This document shows positions 9,701-18,229 of a DNA stretch of 53,292 bases, in pieces. Source of the DNA: Bacteroidales bacterium. GTDB taxonomy: Bacteria > Bacteroidota > Bacteroidia > Bacteroidales > UBA1556. Each line of letters begins with the position of its first letter. The first letter of the stretch is position 1. The translations under genes were made by a program, and so were the position numbers. Below the pieces are notes generated by a model, which was not told the DNA's origin, ran no database searches, and saw nothing but the letters and a program-made list of their open reading frames with translations. The DNA lies in contig JAGLCR010000040.1 of assembly GCA_023146135.1 (NCBI GenBank), positions 1 through 53,292 on the forward strand, in the 5' to 3' direction.

Positions 9701-10590
9701 GGCCGTCCAATATCCAATACATGAAAGTATTGTTTATAGAGCTCGTAGAGCTTTTTGTCTTCACCAAAATCTACATCATCTTGCCACTTATCGTTAATCT
9801 TCGTAATAGAATTGGCAGGAATCAACTGCTTATCTTCGGCAAAGAAAATAAATAGAAAACGGTCCATTAGCTTTTGCGTTTTCTTAAACAGAGTCTTCTT
9901 AATATCTTTATCTGTCAATTTTAGCAAGCTTGGGTTATCCATATTCTTCTTTACAATATCCCTAAAAATCTCTCTTTTGAAAAGAGAATAATCGGCATAG
10001 AGCTGTTTGGTAATCTTTGCTTCCTTTACAACAGACTCCTCTTTGGTTTGCAAGGGAAGATTGTTCAATAGGTTTTTACTAGCCAAGCAAAAATAGAGCA
10101 ATTCGAACCGCTCCTCATTCAGAGTAAACAAATCGAAGTCTTCAAACTCAACTGAGTTTTCAATATAGAATCGCAATCGTTCAAAGTTGGAAGTAACTAC
10201 ATAGATGCAGTTTGCTTGATTTGATTTATAATCAAAGGCCTGTTGGCGAATACTTTCAAGATCTTTGGTTTTGGTAGATTTTAGTTCCACCACAGCTACA
10301 GCCTTGCCGTCAACTAAAATGGCTCCATCAGCTTTTTTGGCTCCTGTTTGATTCTTAAATTCCGTGGTAAGGTTATAATCAGGATTTGGATTAATGGTAT
10401 AACCCAATACATTAACAAATAGCTCTCGTAAAAAGCCCTCTTGAAATTGTTCCTCCTTGCTTTTGCGTATATTTTCTTGTATAGTGGGGTTGAAAAAGTA
10501 ATCTTTGAATTTTTTATAGGCTTTTGCAATTACTACCTTATCTTGCTTACTGAGGCTATTTTTAATAACTGATGCTTGGAATAGGGCCAT
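6799..10590 (-). CDS. Type IIG-like restriction-modification enzyme with an inserted RAYT/Y1 transposase domain
   Basis: A 1263-residue single-chain restriction-methylation protein. Residues ~1-170 form a type I-like nuclease region with a PD-(D/E)XK pattern (ADGAIL near 88, then VVELKST with E101-x-K103). The Eco57I-type N6-adenine methylase has motif I DPACGSGAFL at 447-456 and motif IV NPPY at 771-774. The last ~350 residues should carry a TaqI/Eco57I-type target-recognition domain. Between motifs I and IV, residues ~567-740, sits an extra domain with WHITTATHNSRYSQ, the HUH motif DHMHLLL (H627, H629) and a candidate catalytic tyrosine Y726 in AIEYIRNNRIKH. These are the hallmarks of REP-associated IS200-like transposases. 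The frame is intact, both sets of motifs are kept, and without the insert the length (~1060) suits a type IIG enzyme. A TACCTTTG (10614-10621) is a candidate promoter. No separate specificity or methylase gene is nearby. Confidence 0.85.
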   Translation of the reverse strand: MALFQASVIKNSLSKQDKVVIAKAYKKFKDYFFNPTIQENIRKSKEEQFQEGFLRELFVNVLGYTINPNPDYNLTTEFKNQTGAKKADGAILVDGKAVAVVELKSTKTKDLESIRQQAFDYKSNQANCIYVVTSNFERLRFYIENSVEFEDFDLFTLNEERFELLYFCLASKNLLNNLPLQTKEESVVKEAKITKQLYADYSLFKREIFRDIVKKNMDNPSLLKLTDKDIKKTLFKKTQKLMDRFLFIFFAEDKQLIPANSITKINDKWQDDVDFGEDKKLYELYKQYFHVLDIGRPKSGKRQEIFAYNGGLFEKDSILDALIIDDALLKKHTAILTAYDFDTDVDVNILGHIFENSLNEIESINAEIEGLEFDKQKTKRKKDGVFYTPKYITKYIVDNTVGKLCKEKRQELDINDEVYLFAKQRSRKRIENLEEYRKWLLQLTICDPACGSGAFLNQALDFLIKEHAYIDELTAKYNNEPMLLSDIENSILEHNIYGVDINEESVDIAKLSLWLRTAQKGRKLTSLNTNIKCGNSLIDDPSVAGDKAFNWQKEFPEIFAKKKKKAWHITTATHNSRYSQRMFDNHVKLGDAVWIDEKDEIIITETIAEIVKKDKLNVIEYNVCGDHMHLLLVCEEDDRDGIVGKIKSMTSRAVNIASGKTVVANHATMGHAPLSASMATTAREHAPLSASMATTARGETQTKLWTQKFGNSEIKDEDYLNNAIEYIRNNRIKHELPVNKEIEKLKKEFLSSVDDAFRTEYNGGFDVVIGNPPYVRQELFKEFKPFLEEKYYTYQGTADLYTYFFELSVDRLLSKRGVFSIIVANKWMRSNYGKPLRKWMNSREIVEIIDFGDLPVFSDASAYPCIISLTANKPKEFLKATKPTNLNFSDLDLLVKSSSFSVATKSLNENSWALVGNKVSELIELLKGKGVSLKNYVNSKIFYGIKTGMNEAFIIESEFKEQIIKENPNSSTLIRPFVAGKDIKRYHVDFQNKFLIVIPSGWTNTNRKEDDPFCFLKEHHPIITEHLSKYKDKLAIRSDQGDYWWELRACAYYNQFNDQKLLLPDISTRGNFALDIDNKLYTVNTAYIIGNADIFLLGTLNSKLITFYYKNISPMVRGGYLRFIYQYLVDIPIVEFIDSKKQQFTHIVEEMNIATKLKEEKLNQFSNFLKSQFQLENLPKKLQNWHELEFADFIKELNKAIKKAGGDKLSKMDEMEWMEVFETKKTEAQAIKTEIDKTDKEIDQMVYALYGLTEEEIKIVEGN
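8499..8582. repeat. Two 42-bp tandem repeats inside the RM-RAYT gene
   Basis: Two copies of a 42-bp unit (8499-8540 and 8541-8582) differ at one base. They are much more GC-rich than the surrounding gene. On the coding strand they give the 14-residue repeat HAPLSASMATTARE twice (residues ~670-697 region). Each unit contains a small hairpin (CGCC-TCGAT-GGCG) and half of the palindrome described separately. The unit looks like an inserted REP-like element that kept the frame. Confidence 0.9.
8568..8589. repeat. Perfect 22-bp palindrome in the RAYT-encoding insert
   Basis: ACAATGGGGCA is followed directly by its exact reverse complement TGCCCCATTGT. The first 42-bp repeat carries only the left half (8526-8538), so the palindrome is completed only after the second copy. 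Its position inside the part of the gene that codes for a transposase of REP-type palindromes makes it a candidate recognition site. Confidence 0.9.
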
Positions 10591-10886
10591 TATTTCATTT
10601 TTATGTTGAATGCCAAAGGTAGGAAATAAAGCAAGCTGTTTTATAATTAAGCGCTTTAGTGTCCTATTAAAAAGTTAAAATCAACTTGCCTAGTAGTCCG
10701 TCATTTCTCTTACTTTATCTAGTGTTATAAAGATATAGATGCATTCAATAATTCTCTCTTCATATTTTCATTAAGTATCTCAATATATGAATATTGAATA
10801 TGTTTTTATGTTTGATTATGAATCATTTTAACATTATTAAGTCAACACTAAAGTGAATCCCAGGCATTACTAAACAGAAATAAAAA
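10591..10886. other. Intergenic region upstream of the RM gene
   Basis: The non-coding space between the RM gene and the helicase terminator. On the minus strand a TACCTTTG (complement of 10614-10621) lies 24 nt before the RM start and matches the Bacteroidota -7 consensus TAnnTTTG. Nothing else is recognised; no ORF, no tRNA. Confidence 0.45.
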
Positions 10887-10927
10887 AAAGACCATGAAAT
10901 GCAATTATGTTGCATTTCATGGTCTTT
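10887..10927 (-). terminator. Terminator of the DEAD-box helicase gene
   Basis: AAAGACCATGAAATGCAA and TTGCATTTCATGGTCTTT form a perfect 18-bp stem with a 5-nt loop. On the minus strand it lies about 45 nt downstream of the helicase stop and is followed by a T-run (the A-run 10882-10889 on the plus strand). Confidence 0.85.
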
Positions 10928-10973
10928 AATGATATAAAGGTATCTTAATAAAAAGATACTATCCTTTTAATGT

Positions 10974-12830
10974 CTAACGTCCTTTACGTCCCGAGAAACG
11001 TTTAGAGTTTCCGCCACTACGACTCGACTTACGATCACGGCTACCATCACGGCCACCATCACGACCATAGCTTTTGCGGCTTCCACCACCTTTACCATAG
11101 GATTTACTCTTTCGAGGTGAGCGAGCACGATCGCCACCACGACTATCGCCATGTGTCGATGCTTGAGCTTCTTCAACTACAATGGTAACACCATCATGAT
11201 CAACACCTTCAAAGGATTTTATAATGCTATTTTTATCTTTTTCAGGAACTTCAAAGAAAGAGAACTTTTTTAATATCTCAATACGTCCAATTTCAATATT
11301 TCGTGTTTGTGTGGCATCATTAATTAAGCCAATAAGTTGGGGAGGAGCCACATTGTTTTTTGATCCTACATTGATATGGAAACGAACAAATCCTTCTGAA
11401 TTGCGGTCGCCTTTGCGTTTCTTTTCAAAACGTTCTCCACGCTCACCTCGTTCTCCACGTTCTCCACGCTCACCACGTTCTCCGCGTCCACCACGCTCAT
11501 TGGCAGCAGCATTAAGGTCACGTGCATTTTTATAGTAGGCTAGAAAACGGTTAAACTCAACTGAAACAAACTTCTGAATCAATTCTTCGCGACTCATTTC
11601 GCTTAGCTTGTTATAAATAGAATCAATAAATGGCTCTATTTGCTCATGGTTAACCTCTGTTTGCTCCATTTTTCCGATAAGGTTAAATAGTTGAACTCCA
11701 CAAATATCTTGTCCGCTAGGGACTTGGCATTGCTTGAATTTCTTTCCAACCATTTTTTCCAAACGACCAACCTTATTCAATTCACGTCTATGCATTATCG
11801 AAATCGAAATACCTTTGTTTCCAGCTCTTCCTGTTCGACCACTTCGGTGAATATATATTTCAGCCTCATCAGGCTGATTATAGTTAATTACATGGGTTAG
11901 TTCATTCACATCTAAACCACGGGCAGCCACATCAGTAGCTACTAATATTTGTAATACTCTATTGCGAAAACGACTCATTACATGGTCGCGTTGTGCTTGA
12001 GAAAGATCACCATGTAATGCATCAGCATTATATCCGTCCTTCATCATTTTGTCAGCTACCTCTTTAGTTTCGCGTCGGGTACGACAAAAAACAATTCCAT
12101 AAATATTTGGATGCATATCAGCAATACGCTTCAATGTTTCGTAGCGGTCGCTTGCTTTTACTACATAATATTCATGATCCACATTAGTGGCTCCAACATT
12201 ACGTTTACCTGCCGAAATCTGAATCGGCTTATTCATATAGTTCTTCGAAATATTCACAATCTCTTGTGGCATGGTTGCCGAGAATAGTAATGTTTGACGC
12301 TCAGAAGGAGTGTTTTCTAAAATAGAATCCAAGTCGTCCTTAAATCCCATACTTAGCATCTCATCAGCTTCATCCAAAACCAATACGCGAATAGCACCTA
12401 CTTTTAGTTTACGACGTTTAATTAGATCTAATGTACGCCCTGGTGTTCCTACAACAACCTGTGCGCCACGATTAAGTTCTTTAATCTGGGTTTCAGCACT
12501 GGCACCACCATAAACAGCGGTTACACGAAACTTATTGTAGTATTTTGCATAATTCTCTATATCCTTGGCCACTTGTAAGCATAGCTCACGAGTTGGGCAA
12601 AGAATCAGCCCTTGTGTTTCTTTCGAATCGGCATTGATATGGTTTAATAGAGGAAGGCCAAATGCGGCAGTTTTTCCGGTTCCTGTTTGAGCTAATGCGA
12701 TTAAATCTTCATCGCTTTTTGCCAGTTGAGGAATAGTAAGGCCTTGAATTTCTGTAGGCTCGTTAAAACCCATCTCTTTAATTGCGCGCAACAATTCATC
12801 ACGAAGCCCGCTGTTTTCAAATGTAATCAT
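10974..12830 (-). CDS. deaD: DEAD-box ATP-dependent RNA helicase (DeaD/CsdA-like)
   Basis: A 618-residue RNA helicase that should unwind RNA duplexes in ribosome assembly, mRNA turnover or cold adaptation. All core motifs are visible: the Q-motif region at 20-35, Walker A AQTGTGKT (47-54), PTREL, DEAD, SAT, then VATDVAARGLDV and HRSGRTGRAG in the second RecA domain. A basic linker carries six tandem GER units (~447-465). A DbpA/CsdA-type RNA-binding domain (FVRFHINVGSKNN … IGRIEILKKFSFFEV) follows, and the protein ends in a Gly/Arg/Ser/Lys-rich tail. The upstream region (12831-12954) is long enough for a ~120-nt leader, which in this family often means cold control; that is inference. It is monocistronic, with a strong terminator. 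Confidence 0.92.
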   Translation of the reverse strand: MITFENSGLRDELLRAIKEMGFNEPTEIQGLTIPQLAKSDEDLIALAQTGTGKTAAFGLPLLNHINADSKETQGLILCPTRELCLQVAKDIENYAKYYNKFRVTAVYGGASAETQIKELNRGAQVVVGTPGRTLDLIKRRKLKVGAIRVLVLDEADEMLSMGFKDDLDSILENTPSERQTLLFSATMPQEIVNISKNYMNKPIQISAGKRNVGATNVDHEYYVVKASDRYETLKRIADMHPNIYGIVFCRTRRETKEVADKMMKDGYNADALHGDLSQAQRDHVMSRFRNRVLQILVATDVAARGLDVNELTHVINYNQPDEAEIYIHRSGRTGRAGNKGISISIMHRRELNKVGRLEKMVGKKFKQCQVPSGQDICGVQLFNLIGKMEQTEVNHEQIEPFIDSIYNKLSEMSREELIQKFVSVEFNRFLAYYKNARDLNAAANERGGRGERGERGERGERGERGERFEKKRKGDRNSEGFVRFHINVGSKNNVAPPQLIGLINDATQTRNIEIGRIEILKKFSFFEVPEKDKNSIIKSFEGVDHDGVTIVVEEAQASTHGDSRGGDRARSPRKSKSYGKGGGSRKSYGRDGGRDGSRDRKSSRSGGNSKRFSGRKGR

Positions 12831-13385
12831 ATTATAATTTTTAGCTGTTGTATATCGCCCTTCACATGCGCCTGTTAATCGAACGCCCCTGAAACTTTGC
12901 TAAAAGTCTAATAATGACATACCCACAGCTGGTTACTAATTGGGCGCGAAAGTAGTCTTTTATTATATACAAGTATAAAAATCTGAAAAATAAATAGTTA
13001 ATTCTTCTTAAAAGGAATGGACATCTTATCTTAAAGGCTTATTTATTCATTGTTTTTACAACTTATCGAATTGTTGTAGTAGGACTTTCAAACTTGATGA
13101 AATGATGAAATAGATTTTTAAAATCAACTTAATAGCACTTTATTACAAAAGGTTAATCAAACACAACAATAAATTGATAATATGTTAAGTTCATTCAATA
13201 AATATTAATGTAATATCCTTATTCTCAACTTACAAACTCGCTTTTTTTTGAGTCATTGTTTTAGAATCAAAAAGCCTTATATTATTTTATTGTTACGATT
13301 CAAAATCACATTATTTACATGTATAATTCTATTATATTTGTATAGATTATTAATCATAATGAATTTTCCCTAATAGCTTAGTATT
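12831..13385. promoter_or_regulatory. Divergent promoter region between deaD and the glycogen locus
   Basis: A 555-bp AT-rich gap without a gene. Rightward, TATATTTG at 13333-13340 fits the TAnnTTTG -7 element, 45 nt before the debranching enzyme start. Leftward, TACTTTCG (complement of 12947-12954) is one base from the consensus, with a TTG 15 nt further upstream, and would give a helicase leader of about 120 nt. No riboswitch or small RNA is recognised in the middle. Confidence 0.5.
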
Positions 13386-15365
13386 ATGGCTTATATAGAT
13401 TTCGATAAGAAGCAATTAATCAATTTGTCTTATTCACTGAATAAAGAATTATTAAGAGTAAACCGTAAGGGTTCATATTCTAGCACAAGTTTGATTCGTT
13501 GTAATACAAGAAAGTATCATGGTTTGTTGGTGGTTCCTCAACCTGCTATTGATGATGAATTACATGTTTTATTATCAACGATTGACCCTACAATTATTCA
13601 GCATGATGCCGAATTTAATTTTGGCATTCATCAATATCCAGATGGTGTTTTTCAGCCTAAGGGTCATAAGTATGTTCGTGAACTTCAATCAGACCCCATT
13701 CCTAAAATAACCTATAGAGTTGGTGGAGTTATTTTTTCTGTTGAAACATTGTTCTCATCAGATTCTGATCAATTATTACTAAAATATACTTTAGAGGATT
13801 GTAATTCAGAAACAACCATCCGACTAAAACCCTTTCTTGCTTATAGACAAAGGCATAAACTTAGTAAGGCAAACGAATGGGTGGAAACGAAATATATTGC
13901 CGTAAAAAATGGTGCGAGATTCAAAATGTATCAAGGATATTCTCCATTGTATATGCAGTTTTCAAAAGAAGTGGAATATGTGCATGTGCCTGATTGGTAT
14001 TATAATATAGAGTATTCGGAAGAAAGAAGACGAGGATATGAATCTCAAGAGGATTTATTTGTTCCTGGTTTTTTCGAGTTCTCACTTAAAAAAGGAGAGA
14101 GTGTAATTCTTTCGGCTAGTCTTGATGAAATAAAGCCATCGGCTTTGAACAAAACATTTAAATCTGAGCTAAAGAAGCGAATTCCGCGATCAAGCTTTAA
14201 GAATTGTTTGCTTAATTCGGCCGACCAGTTTATCCAAACAATAGATAATAGAACCGAGGTGGTTGCAGGTTTTCCATGGTTTGGTAGATGGGGTAGGGAT
14301 ACTTTTATTTCTTTGCCCGGCTTAACACTTACCAATGGCAAAGAAAAGCAATGTAAAGCGGTATTAGATACCATGAGCTCCGAGTTAAATGGTCCTTTGT
14401 TTCCAAATATTGGTAGCAAACATGAGGCCTCGTATAATTCTATTGATGCGCCTTTGTGGTTTTTCTGGGCGGTACAAAAGTATGCGGAGCAAACGGGCGA
14501 TTATAAACAAGTTTGGAAGTTATATTTCAAGAAACTTAATATGATATTGGAAGGCCTTCGTAATGGGACGGATTATAATATCAAAATGCATGATAATGGT
14601 TTGATTTCTGGTGGTACTGTTGGCAAGGCGCTCACATGGATGGATGCCTTAAGTAATGGTAAAGCGGTTACTCCACGAATAGGAATGCCTGTTGAAATAA
14701 ATGCTTTAGCTTATAATGCAATTATGTTTACCTTAGAACTTGCAAAGAAATTTAATGATAAAGCATTTATTGAAAAATGGCAAGGTATTGCTGATGAGTT
14801 TCCTAGAGTATTTACAGAGACCTTTTGGGATGACGAAAAGTCCTATTTGGCCGATTATGTAAATGAGGATTTCAAATCGTGGGATGTACGTCCCAATATG
14901 GTTTTTGCATGCTCTTTACCTTATTCTCCCATTTCGTTGGATAAGCGAGAGTCGGTAATTTATAAAATAGAGTCAGAATTATTAACAGTGAAAGGCTTAC
15001 GTACATTATCACCAAAAAATAAATATTACGAAGGTCATTATACTGGAGATCAGGCAAGTAGAGATAAGCAATACCACCAAGGAACTGTTTGGCCATGGTT
15101 AATGGGGCATTTTGTTGAGGGATATTTGAAAATACATGGAAAATCTGGCCTACGGAAAATGGAATGGCATATTGAGCAATTCGAAGATTCTATGCACGAA
15201 CATGGTATTGGAAGTATTTCAGAGATTTATGATGGAGACCCTCCTCATGAAGCTAAAGGTGCTATTTCGCAAGCATGGAGTGTGTCGGAGGTATTACGAG
15301 CCATGCAGCTTATTGAAAAAGTAAAGTCAGGAAAAGATTTGAATAAAAAAGGAGGTGCAAAATGA
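13386..15365 (+). CDS. Glycogen debranching enzyme (amylo-alpha-1,6-glucosidase)
   Basis: A 659-residue protein with a bacterial GDE N-terminal beta domain (GSYSSTSLIRCNTRKYHGLL, ~30-48) and a C-terminal (alpha/alpha)6 barrel. The barrel carries family signatures: AGFPWFGRWGRDTFISLPG (~296-314), MPVEINALAYNA, GTVWPWLMGHFVEGYLK and SISEIYDGDPPHEAKG. It should hydrolyse alpha-1,6 branch stubs of glycogen in the cytoplasm (no signal peptide). It is the first gene of a glycogen operon and overlaps the following glycosyltransferase by 4 bp (ATGA), so the two are translationally coupled. The assignment is strong; the exact CAZy family (GH133-like) is from memory. Confidence 0.9.
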   Translation: MAYIDFDKKQLINLSYSLNKELLRVNRKGSYSSTSLIRCNTRKYHGLLVVPQPAIDDELHVLLSTIDPTIIQHDAEFNFGIHQYPDGVFQPKGHKYVRELQSDPIPKITYRVGGVIFSVETLFSSDSDQLLLKYTLEDCNSETTIRLKPFLAYRQRHKLSKANEWVETKYIAVKNGARFKMYQGYSPLYMQFSKEVEYVHVPDWYYNIEYSEERRRGYESQEDLFVPGFFEFSLKKGESVILSASLDEIKPSALNKTFKSELKKRIPRSSFKNCLLNSADQFIQTIDNRTEVVAGFPWFGRWGRDTFISLPGLTLTNGKEKQCKAVLDTMSSELNGPLFPNIGSKHEASYNSIDAPLWFFWAVQKYAEQTGDYKQVWKLYFKKLNMILEGLRNGTDYNIKMHDNGLISGGTVGKALTWMDALSNGKAVTPRIGMPVEINALAYNAIMFTLELAKKFNDKAFIEKWQGIADEFPRVFTETFWDDEKSYLADYVNEDFKSWDVRPNMVFACSLPYSPISLDKRESVIYKIESELLTVKGLRTLSPKNKYYEGHYTGDQASRDKQYHQGTVWPWLMGHFVEGYLKIHGKSGLRKMEWHIEQFEDSMHEHGIGSISEIYDGDPPHEAKGAISQAWSVSEVLRAMQLIEKVKSGKDLNKKGGAK

Positions 15366-16642
15366 AAGTGTTAATGTTTGGTTGGGAATTTCCACCTCAT
15401 ATTACTGGAGGTTTAGGTACTGCTTGTTATGGGCTTACAAAAGGCTTGATGAATAATGATGTAAGTGTAACCTTTGTAGTTCCAAAAGCTTATGGAGATG
15501 AGGATAAGGATATTCGACTGGTGAATGCCAGTGATGAAAATTTAGATGTTAAAAATAAGATTTTTCAAGAGTATTGGAATGATTTGGAGTATATTGAGAT
15601 AAACTCTACATTGATTCCTTATGCTGGAGAAGATGAGTATTATCGTATTACTCGAAAGCATGAACACCATTCTAAAGAGAATGAATCGGTTTATTCAAAG
15701 AACTTTAGCTTTAGTGGTAAATATGGTGCTAGCCTTATGGATGAGGTGAAACGTTATGCACTTATTGCTGCGCAAGTGGCAGAGAATCAGAATTTCGATA
15801 TTATTCATGCCCATGATTGGTTAACCTATGAAGCAGGAATTTCTGCAAAAAAGGTAAGTGGAAAACCGCTTGTTGTTCATATGCATGCTACGGAGTTTGA
15901 CCGGTCTGGCGAAAATGTAAATCAACAAGTTTACGATATTGAACGTCGAGGGATGCAGGCTGCTGATCGAGTAATTGCAGTAAGCAATTTGACAAGAAAT
16001 ATTGTAATTGAAAAATATGGTATCGATCCTGCTAAAGTTTTTACAGTGCATAATGCTGTGGAACCCAATGATAAAAAAGAGTTTTATGGAATAGAAAGAG
16101 GGGTGAAAGAGAAGATTGTCACCTTCCTTGGTAGAATTACCTTCCAAAAAGGGCCTGAATATTTTATCGAAGCGGCATATAAAGTATTGCAAAAGGATGA
16201 TAATGTACGATTTGTAATGGCAGGCTCTGGCGATATGATGAATAAAATGATTAAACGAGTAGCAGAATTGAAGATTGCTACCAAGTTTCATTTTACAGGT
16301 TTCTTAAAAGGAAGTGAAGTGGATCAGATGTTTGCTCTTAGTGATGTTTATGTAATGCCTTCGGTATCCGAACCTTTTGGTATTTCGCCTTTAGAGGCCA
16401 TGCGAAGCAGTGTGCCTGTGGTGATTTCCCGACAATCGGGAGTGTCTGAAGTGCTTAACCATGCTCTTAAAGTTGATTTTTGGGATATTGATGCTTTGGC
16501 AGATTCTATTTATGGGCTGCTTCATTATGATGGACTATCAGGTATGTTTAAGTCGCTTGGAAAGATAGAAGTAGATAACTTAAAATGGGATAATGCTGCG
16601 GCAAATGTAAAGGATGTTTATTTGCAATTAGTAAATGATTAA
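15362..16642 (+). CDS. GT4-family glycosyltransferase, glycogen-locus type
   Basis: A 426-residue GT-B retaining glycosyltransferase. The N-terminal domain starts KVLMFGWEFPPHITGGLG, the donor/acceptor loop typical of GT4/GT5 enzymes. It continues with FDIIHAHDWLTYEAG and VVHMHATEFDRSG, and the C-terminal domain has VTFLGRITFQKGPEYF and the EX7E signature SEPFGISPLEAMRS. Its place between debranching enzyme and GH57 amylase suggests alpha-glucan synthesis, with a nucleotide-sugar glucosyl donor. A cell-envelope role cannot be excluded. It overlaps the upstream gene by 4 bp and is 55 bp from the next. Confidence 0.85.
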   Translation: MKVLMFGWEFPPHITGGLGTACYGLTKGLMNNDVSVTFVVPKAYGDEDKDIRLVNASDENLDVKNKIFQEYWNDLEYIEINSTLIPYAGEDEYYRITRKHEHHSKENESVYSKNFSFSGKYGASLMDEVKRYALIAAQVAENQNFDIIHAHDWLTYEAGISAKKVSGKPLVVHMHATEFDRSGENVNQQVYDIERRGMQAADRVIAVSNLTRNIVIEKYGIDPAKVFTVHNAVEPNDKKEFYGIERGVKEKIVTFLGRITFQKGPEYFIEAAYKVLQKDDNVRFVMAGSGDMMNKMIKRVAELKIATKFHFTGFLKGSEVDQMFALSDVYVMPSVSEPFGISPLEAMRSSVPVVISRQSGVSEVLNHALKVDFWDIDALADSIYGLLHYDGLSGMFKSLGKIEVDNLKWDNAAANVKDVYLQLVND

Positions 16643-16697
16643 AACGTATGTCGTTTTAGGATAAATAAAAAAGACAACAACAGTTAAAATATATAGT

Positions 16698-18224
16698 ATG
16701 AGATCAATTTGTTTTTATTTTCAAGTACATCAACCTTATAGGTTAAAGCATTATCGTTTTTTTGATATTGGTAAAGATCATGAATACTTTGACGAATATC
16801 AAAATGGATTTATAGCACGAAGAGTTGCTGATAAATGCTATATACCAATGAATCAATTGCTTTTAGAGGCAATTAAAGAGTTTGGTTCCATGTTTAAAGT
16901 TAGTTTTTCTATTTCAGGAACTGCGCTTGATCAATTTGAACAATATACTCCTGATGTGATTGAAAGCTTTCGTGAGCTTGCCAAAACAGGTTCTGTTGAA
17001 TTTCTTTCAGAAACCTATACCCATTCGCTTTCTGCATTAAAAAGTAAAGATGAGTTTACAAAACAAGTAAGAGAGCATCAGGCAAAAATTATGGATTTGT
17101 TTGGGGTGAAACCTACAACATTTCGTAATACAGAGTTAATATATTCAGATGATATAGGCTCTATGGTGGCTGACATGGGTTTTGAAACTATGTTAACGGA
17201 AGGAGCAAAGCATGTTTTAGGATGGAAATCGCCAAATTATATGTATGCTAATGCCATAAATCCTAAATTAAAATTGCTGCTAAAGAACTTTCAATTAAGC
17301 GACGATATTGCCTTTCGTTTTTCTCAACAATCGTGGGAATCGTGGCCATTGACCACCGAAAAGTTTGTTGGTTGGTTAAATGAGATTGATGAAAAAGAAG
17401 AGGTGGTAAACTTATTTATGGATTACGAAACCTTTGGCGAACACCAATGGACCGAAACGGGTATTTTTGAATTTATGCGAGCATTACCTGAAAAAGTGAT
17501 GTCTAATACAAATTTCACTTTTAATACGCCATCTGAGCTGTCGAAACATTTGCAGCCGGTATCAGCTATTCATGTTCCTAACCCAATCTCATGGGCTGAC
17601 GAAGAGCGTGACCTAACTGCTTGGTTAGGAAATGAATTGCAAGATGAAGCATTTGATAAACTATACGAATTAGAAGCACGGGTAAAACAATGTGACAATA
17701 TTCATATTCAAAAAGATTGGGAGTATTTGCAAACAAGTGACCATTTCTATTATATGTGTACTAAGTTTTTCTCTGATGGTGATGTTCATATGTATTTCAA
17801 TCATTATGATACTCCTTACGAGGCATTTATAAACTATATGAATGTGCTTTCAGATTTTATAATACGTGTAAATGAATGTGTAAATACAAAAGGTAAAAAA
17901 CTTAAGACGGAGTCAAAGAAAAACAAGACACCCAAGCTTAAGCAGTCTATAGAAACGGAAGAATTTAAAGCATATCGCTTTGCAGATCTAGAGAATTTAT
18001 CCAATGCTAAGCTAAAATCGCTACTGTCAAAATTTGAATCTGATGTTTTAATGAAAGCTTTACATAAATCATCTGACAGATTAAAAGACAAGATATTATC
18101 AAATGTAAGTAATAAAGTTTTGAAGGACTTTGAAACTAGTTCTGAAAGTGAGAAGGGTTTTAGTGATAATGAACGTAAAAATGCAAGAAGACGAATTTTG
18201 AGTCACTTGAAGAAAAAGAGCTAG
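16698..18224 (+). CDS. GH57 alpha-amylase / 4-alpha-glucanotransferase with FliG_C-like tail
   Basis: A 508-residue glycoside hydrolase family 57 enzyme acting on alpha-1,4-glucans. It begins ICFYFQVHQPYRL with the conserved HQP. The probable nucleophile is E146 (FRNTELIYSDD) and the acid/base D242 (MDYETFGEHQW), a spacing close to that of characterised GH57 glucanotransferases. The catalytic part ends by about residue 390. A Lys-rich linker follows, then an 80-residue tail (about 425-508) with LSNAKLKSLLSKFESDVLM, KALHKSSDRLKDKILSNVS and ARRRILSHLKK. That order and spacing resemble the C-terminal domain of the flagellar protein FliG. No signal peptide, so it is cytoplasmic. It follows the GT4 gene in the same operon. 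Confidence 0.88.
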   Translation: MRSICFYFQVHQPYRLKHYRFFDIGKDHEYFDEYQNGFIARRVADKCYIPMNQLLLEAIKEFGSMFKVSFSISGTALDQFEQYTPDVIESFRELAKTGSVEFLSETYTHSLSALKSKDEFTKQVREHQAKIMDLFGVKPTTFRNTELIYSDDIGSMVADMGFETMLTEGAKHVLGWKSPNYMYANAINPKLKLLLKNFQLSDDIAFRFSQQSWESWPLTTEKFVGWLNEIDEKEEVVNLFMDYETFGEHQWTETGIFEFMRALPEKVMSNTNFTFNTPSELSKHLQPVSAIHVPNPISWADEERDLTAWLGNELQDEAFDKLYELEARVKQCDNIHIQKDWEYLQTSDHFYYMCTKFFSDGDVHMYFNHYDTPYEAFINYMNVLSDFIIRVNECVNTKGKKLKTESKKNKTPKLKQSIETEEFKAYRFADLENLSNAKLKSLLSKFESDVLMKALHKSSDRLKDKILSNVSNKVLKDFETSSESEKGFSDNERKNARRRILSHLKKKS

Positions 18225-18229
18225 AGTGA

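Noticed and set aside
6799-10590. RM gene broken by transposon insertion
   Set aside because: The insert is in frame, no stop or frameshift is seen, and both methylase motifs and the HUH/Tyr motifs remain; this fits a fusion better than a disruption.
10967-11176. Met/Val-rich frame overlapping the helicase C-terminus
   Set aside because: Shadow of the Gly/Arg/Ser-rich tail in another frame.
11224-11535. Frame with Pro-Arg-Ser repeats opposite the helicase gene
   Set aside because: It is the antisense reading of the GER repeats and linker of the DEAD-box helicase, which has full family motifs on the other strand.
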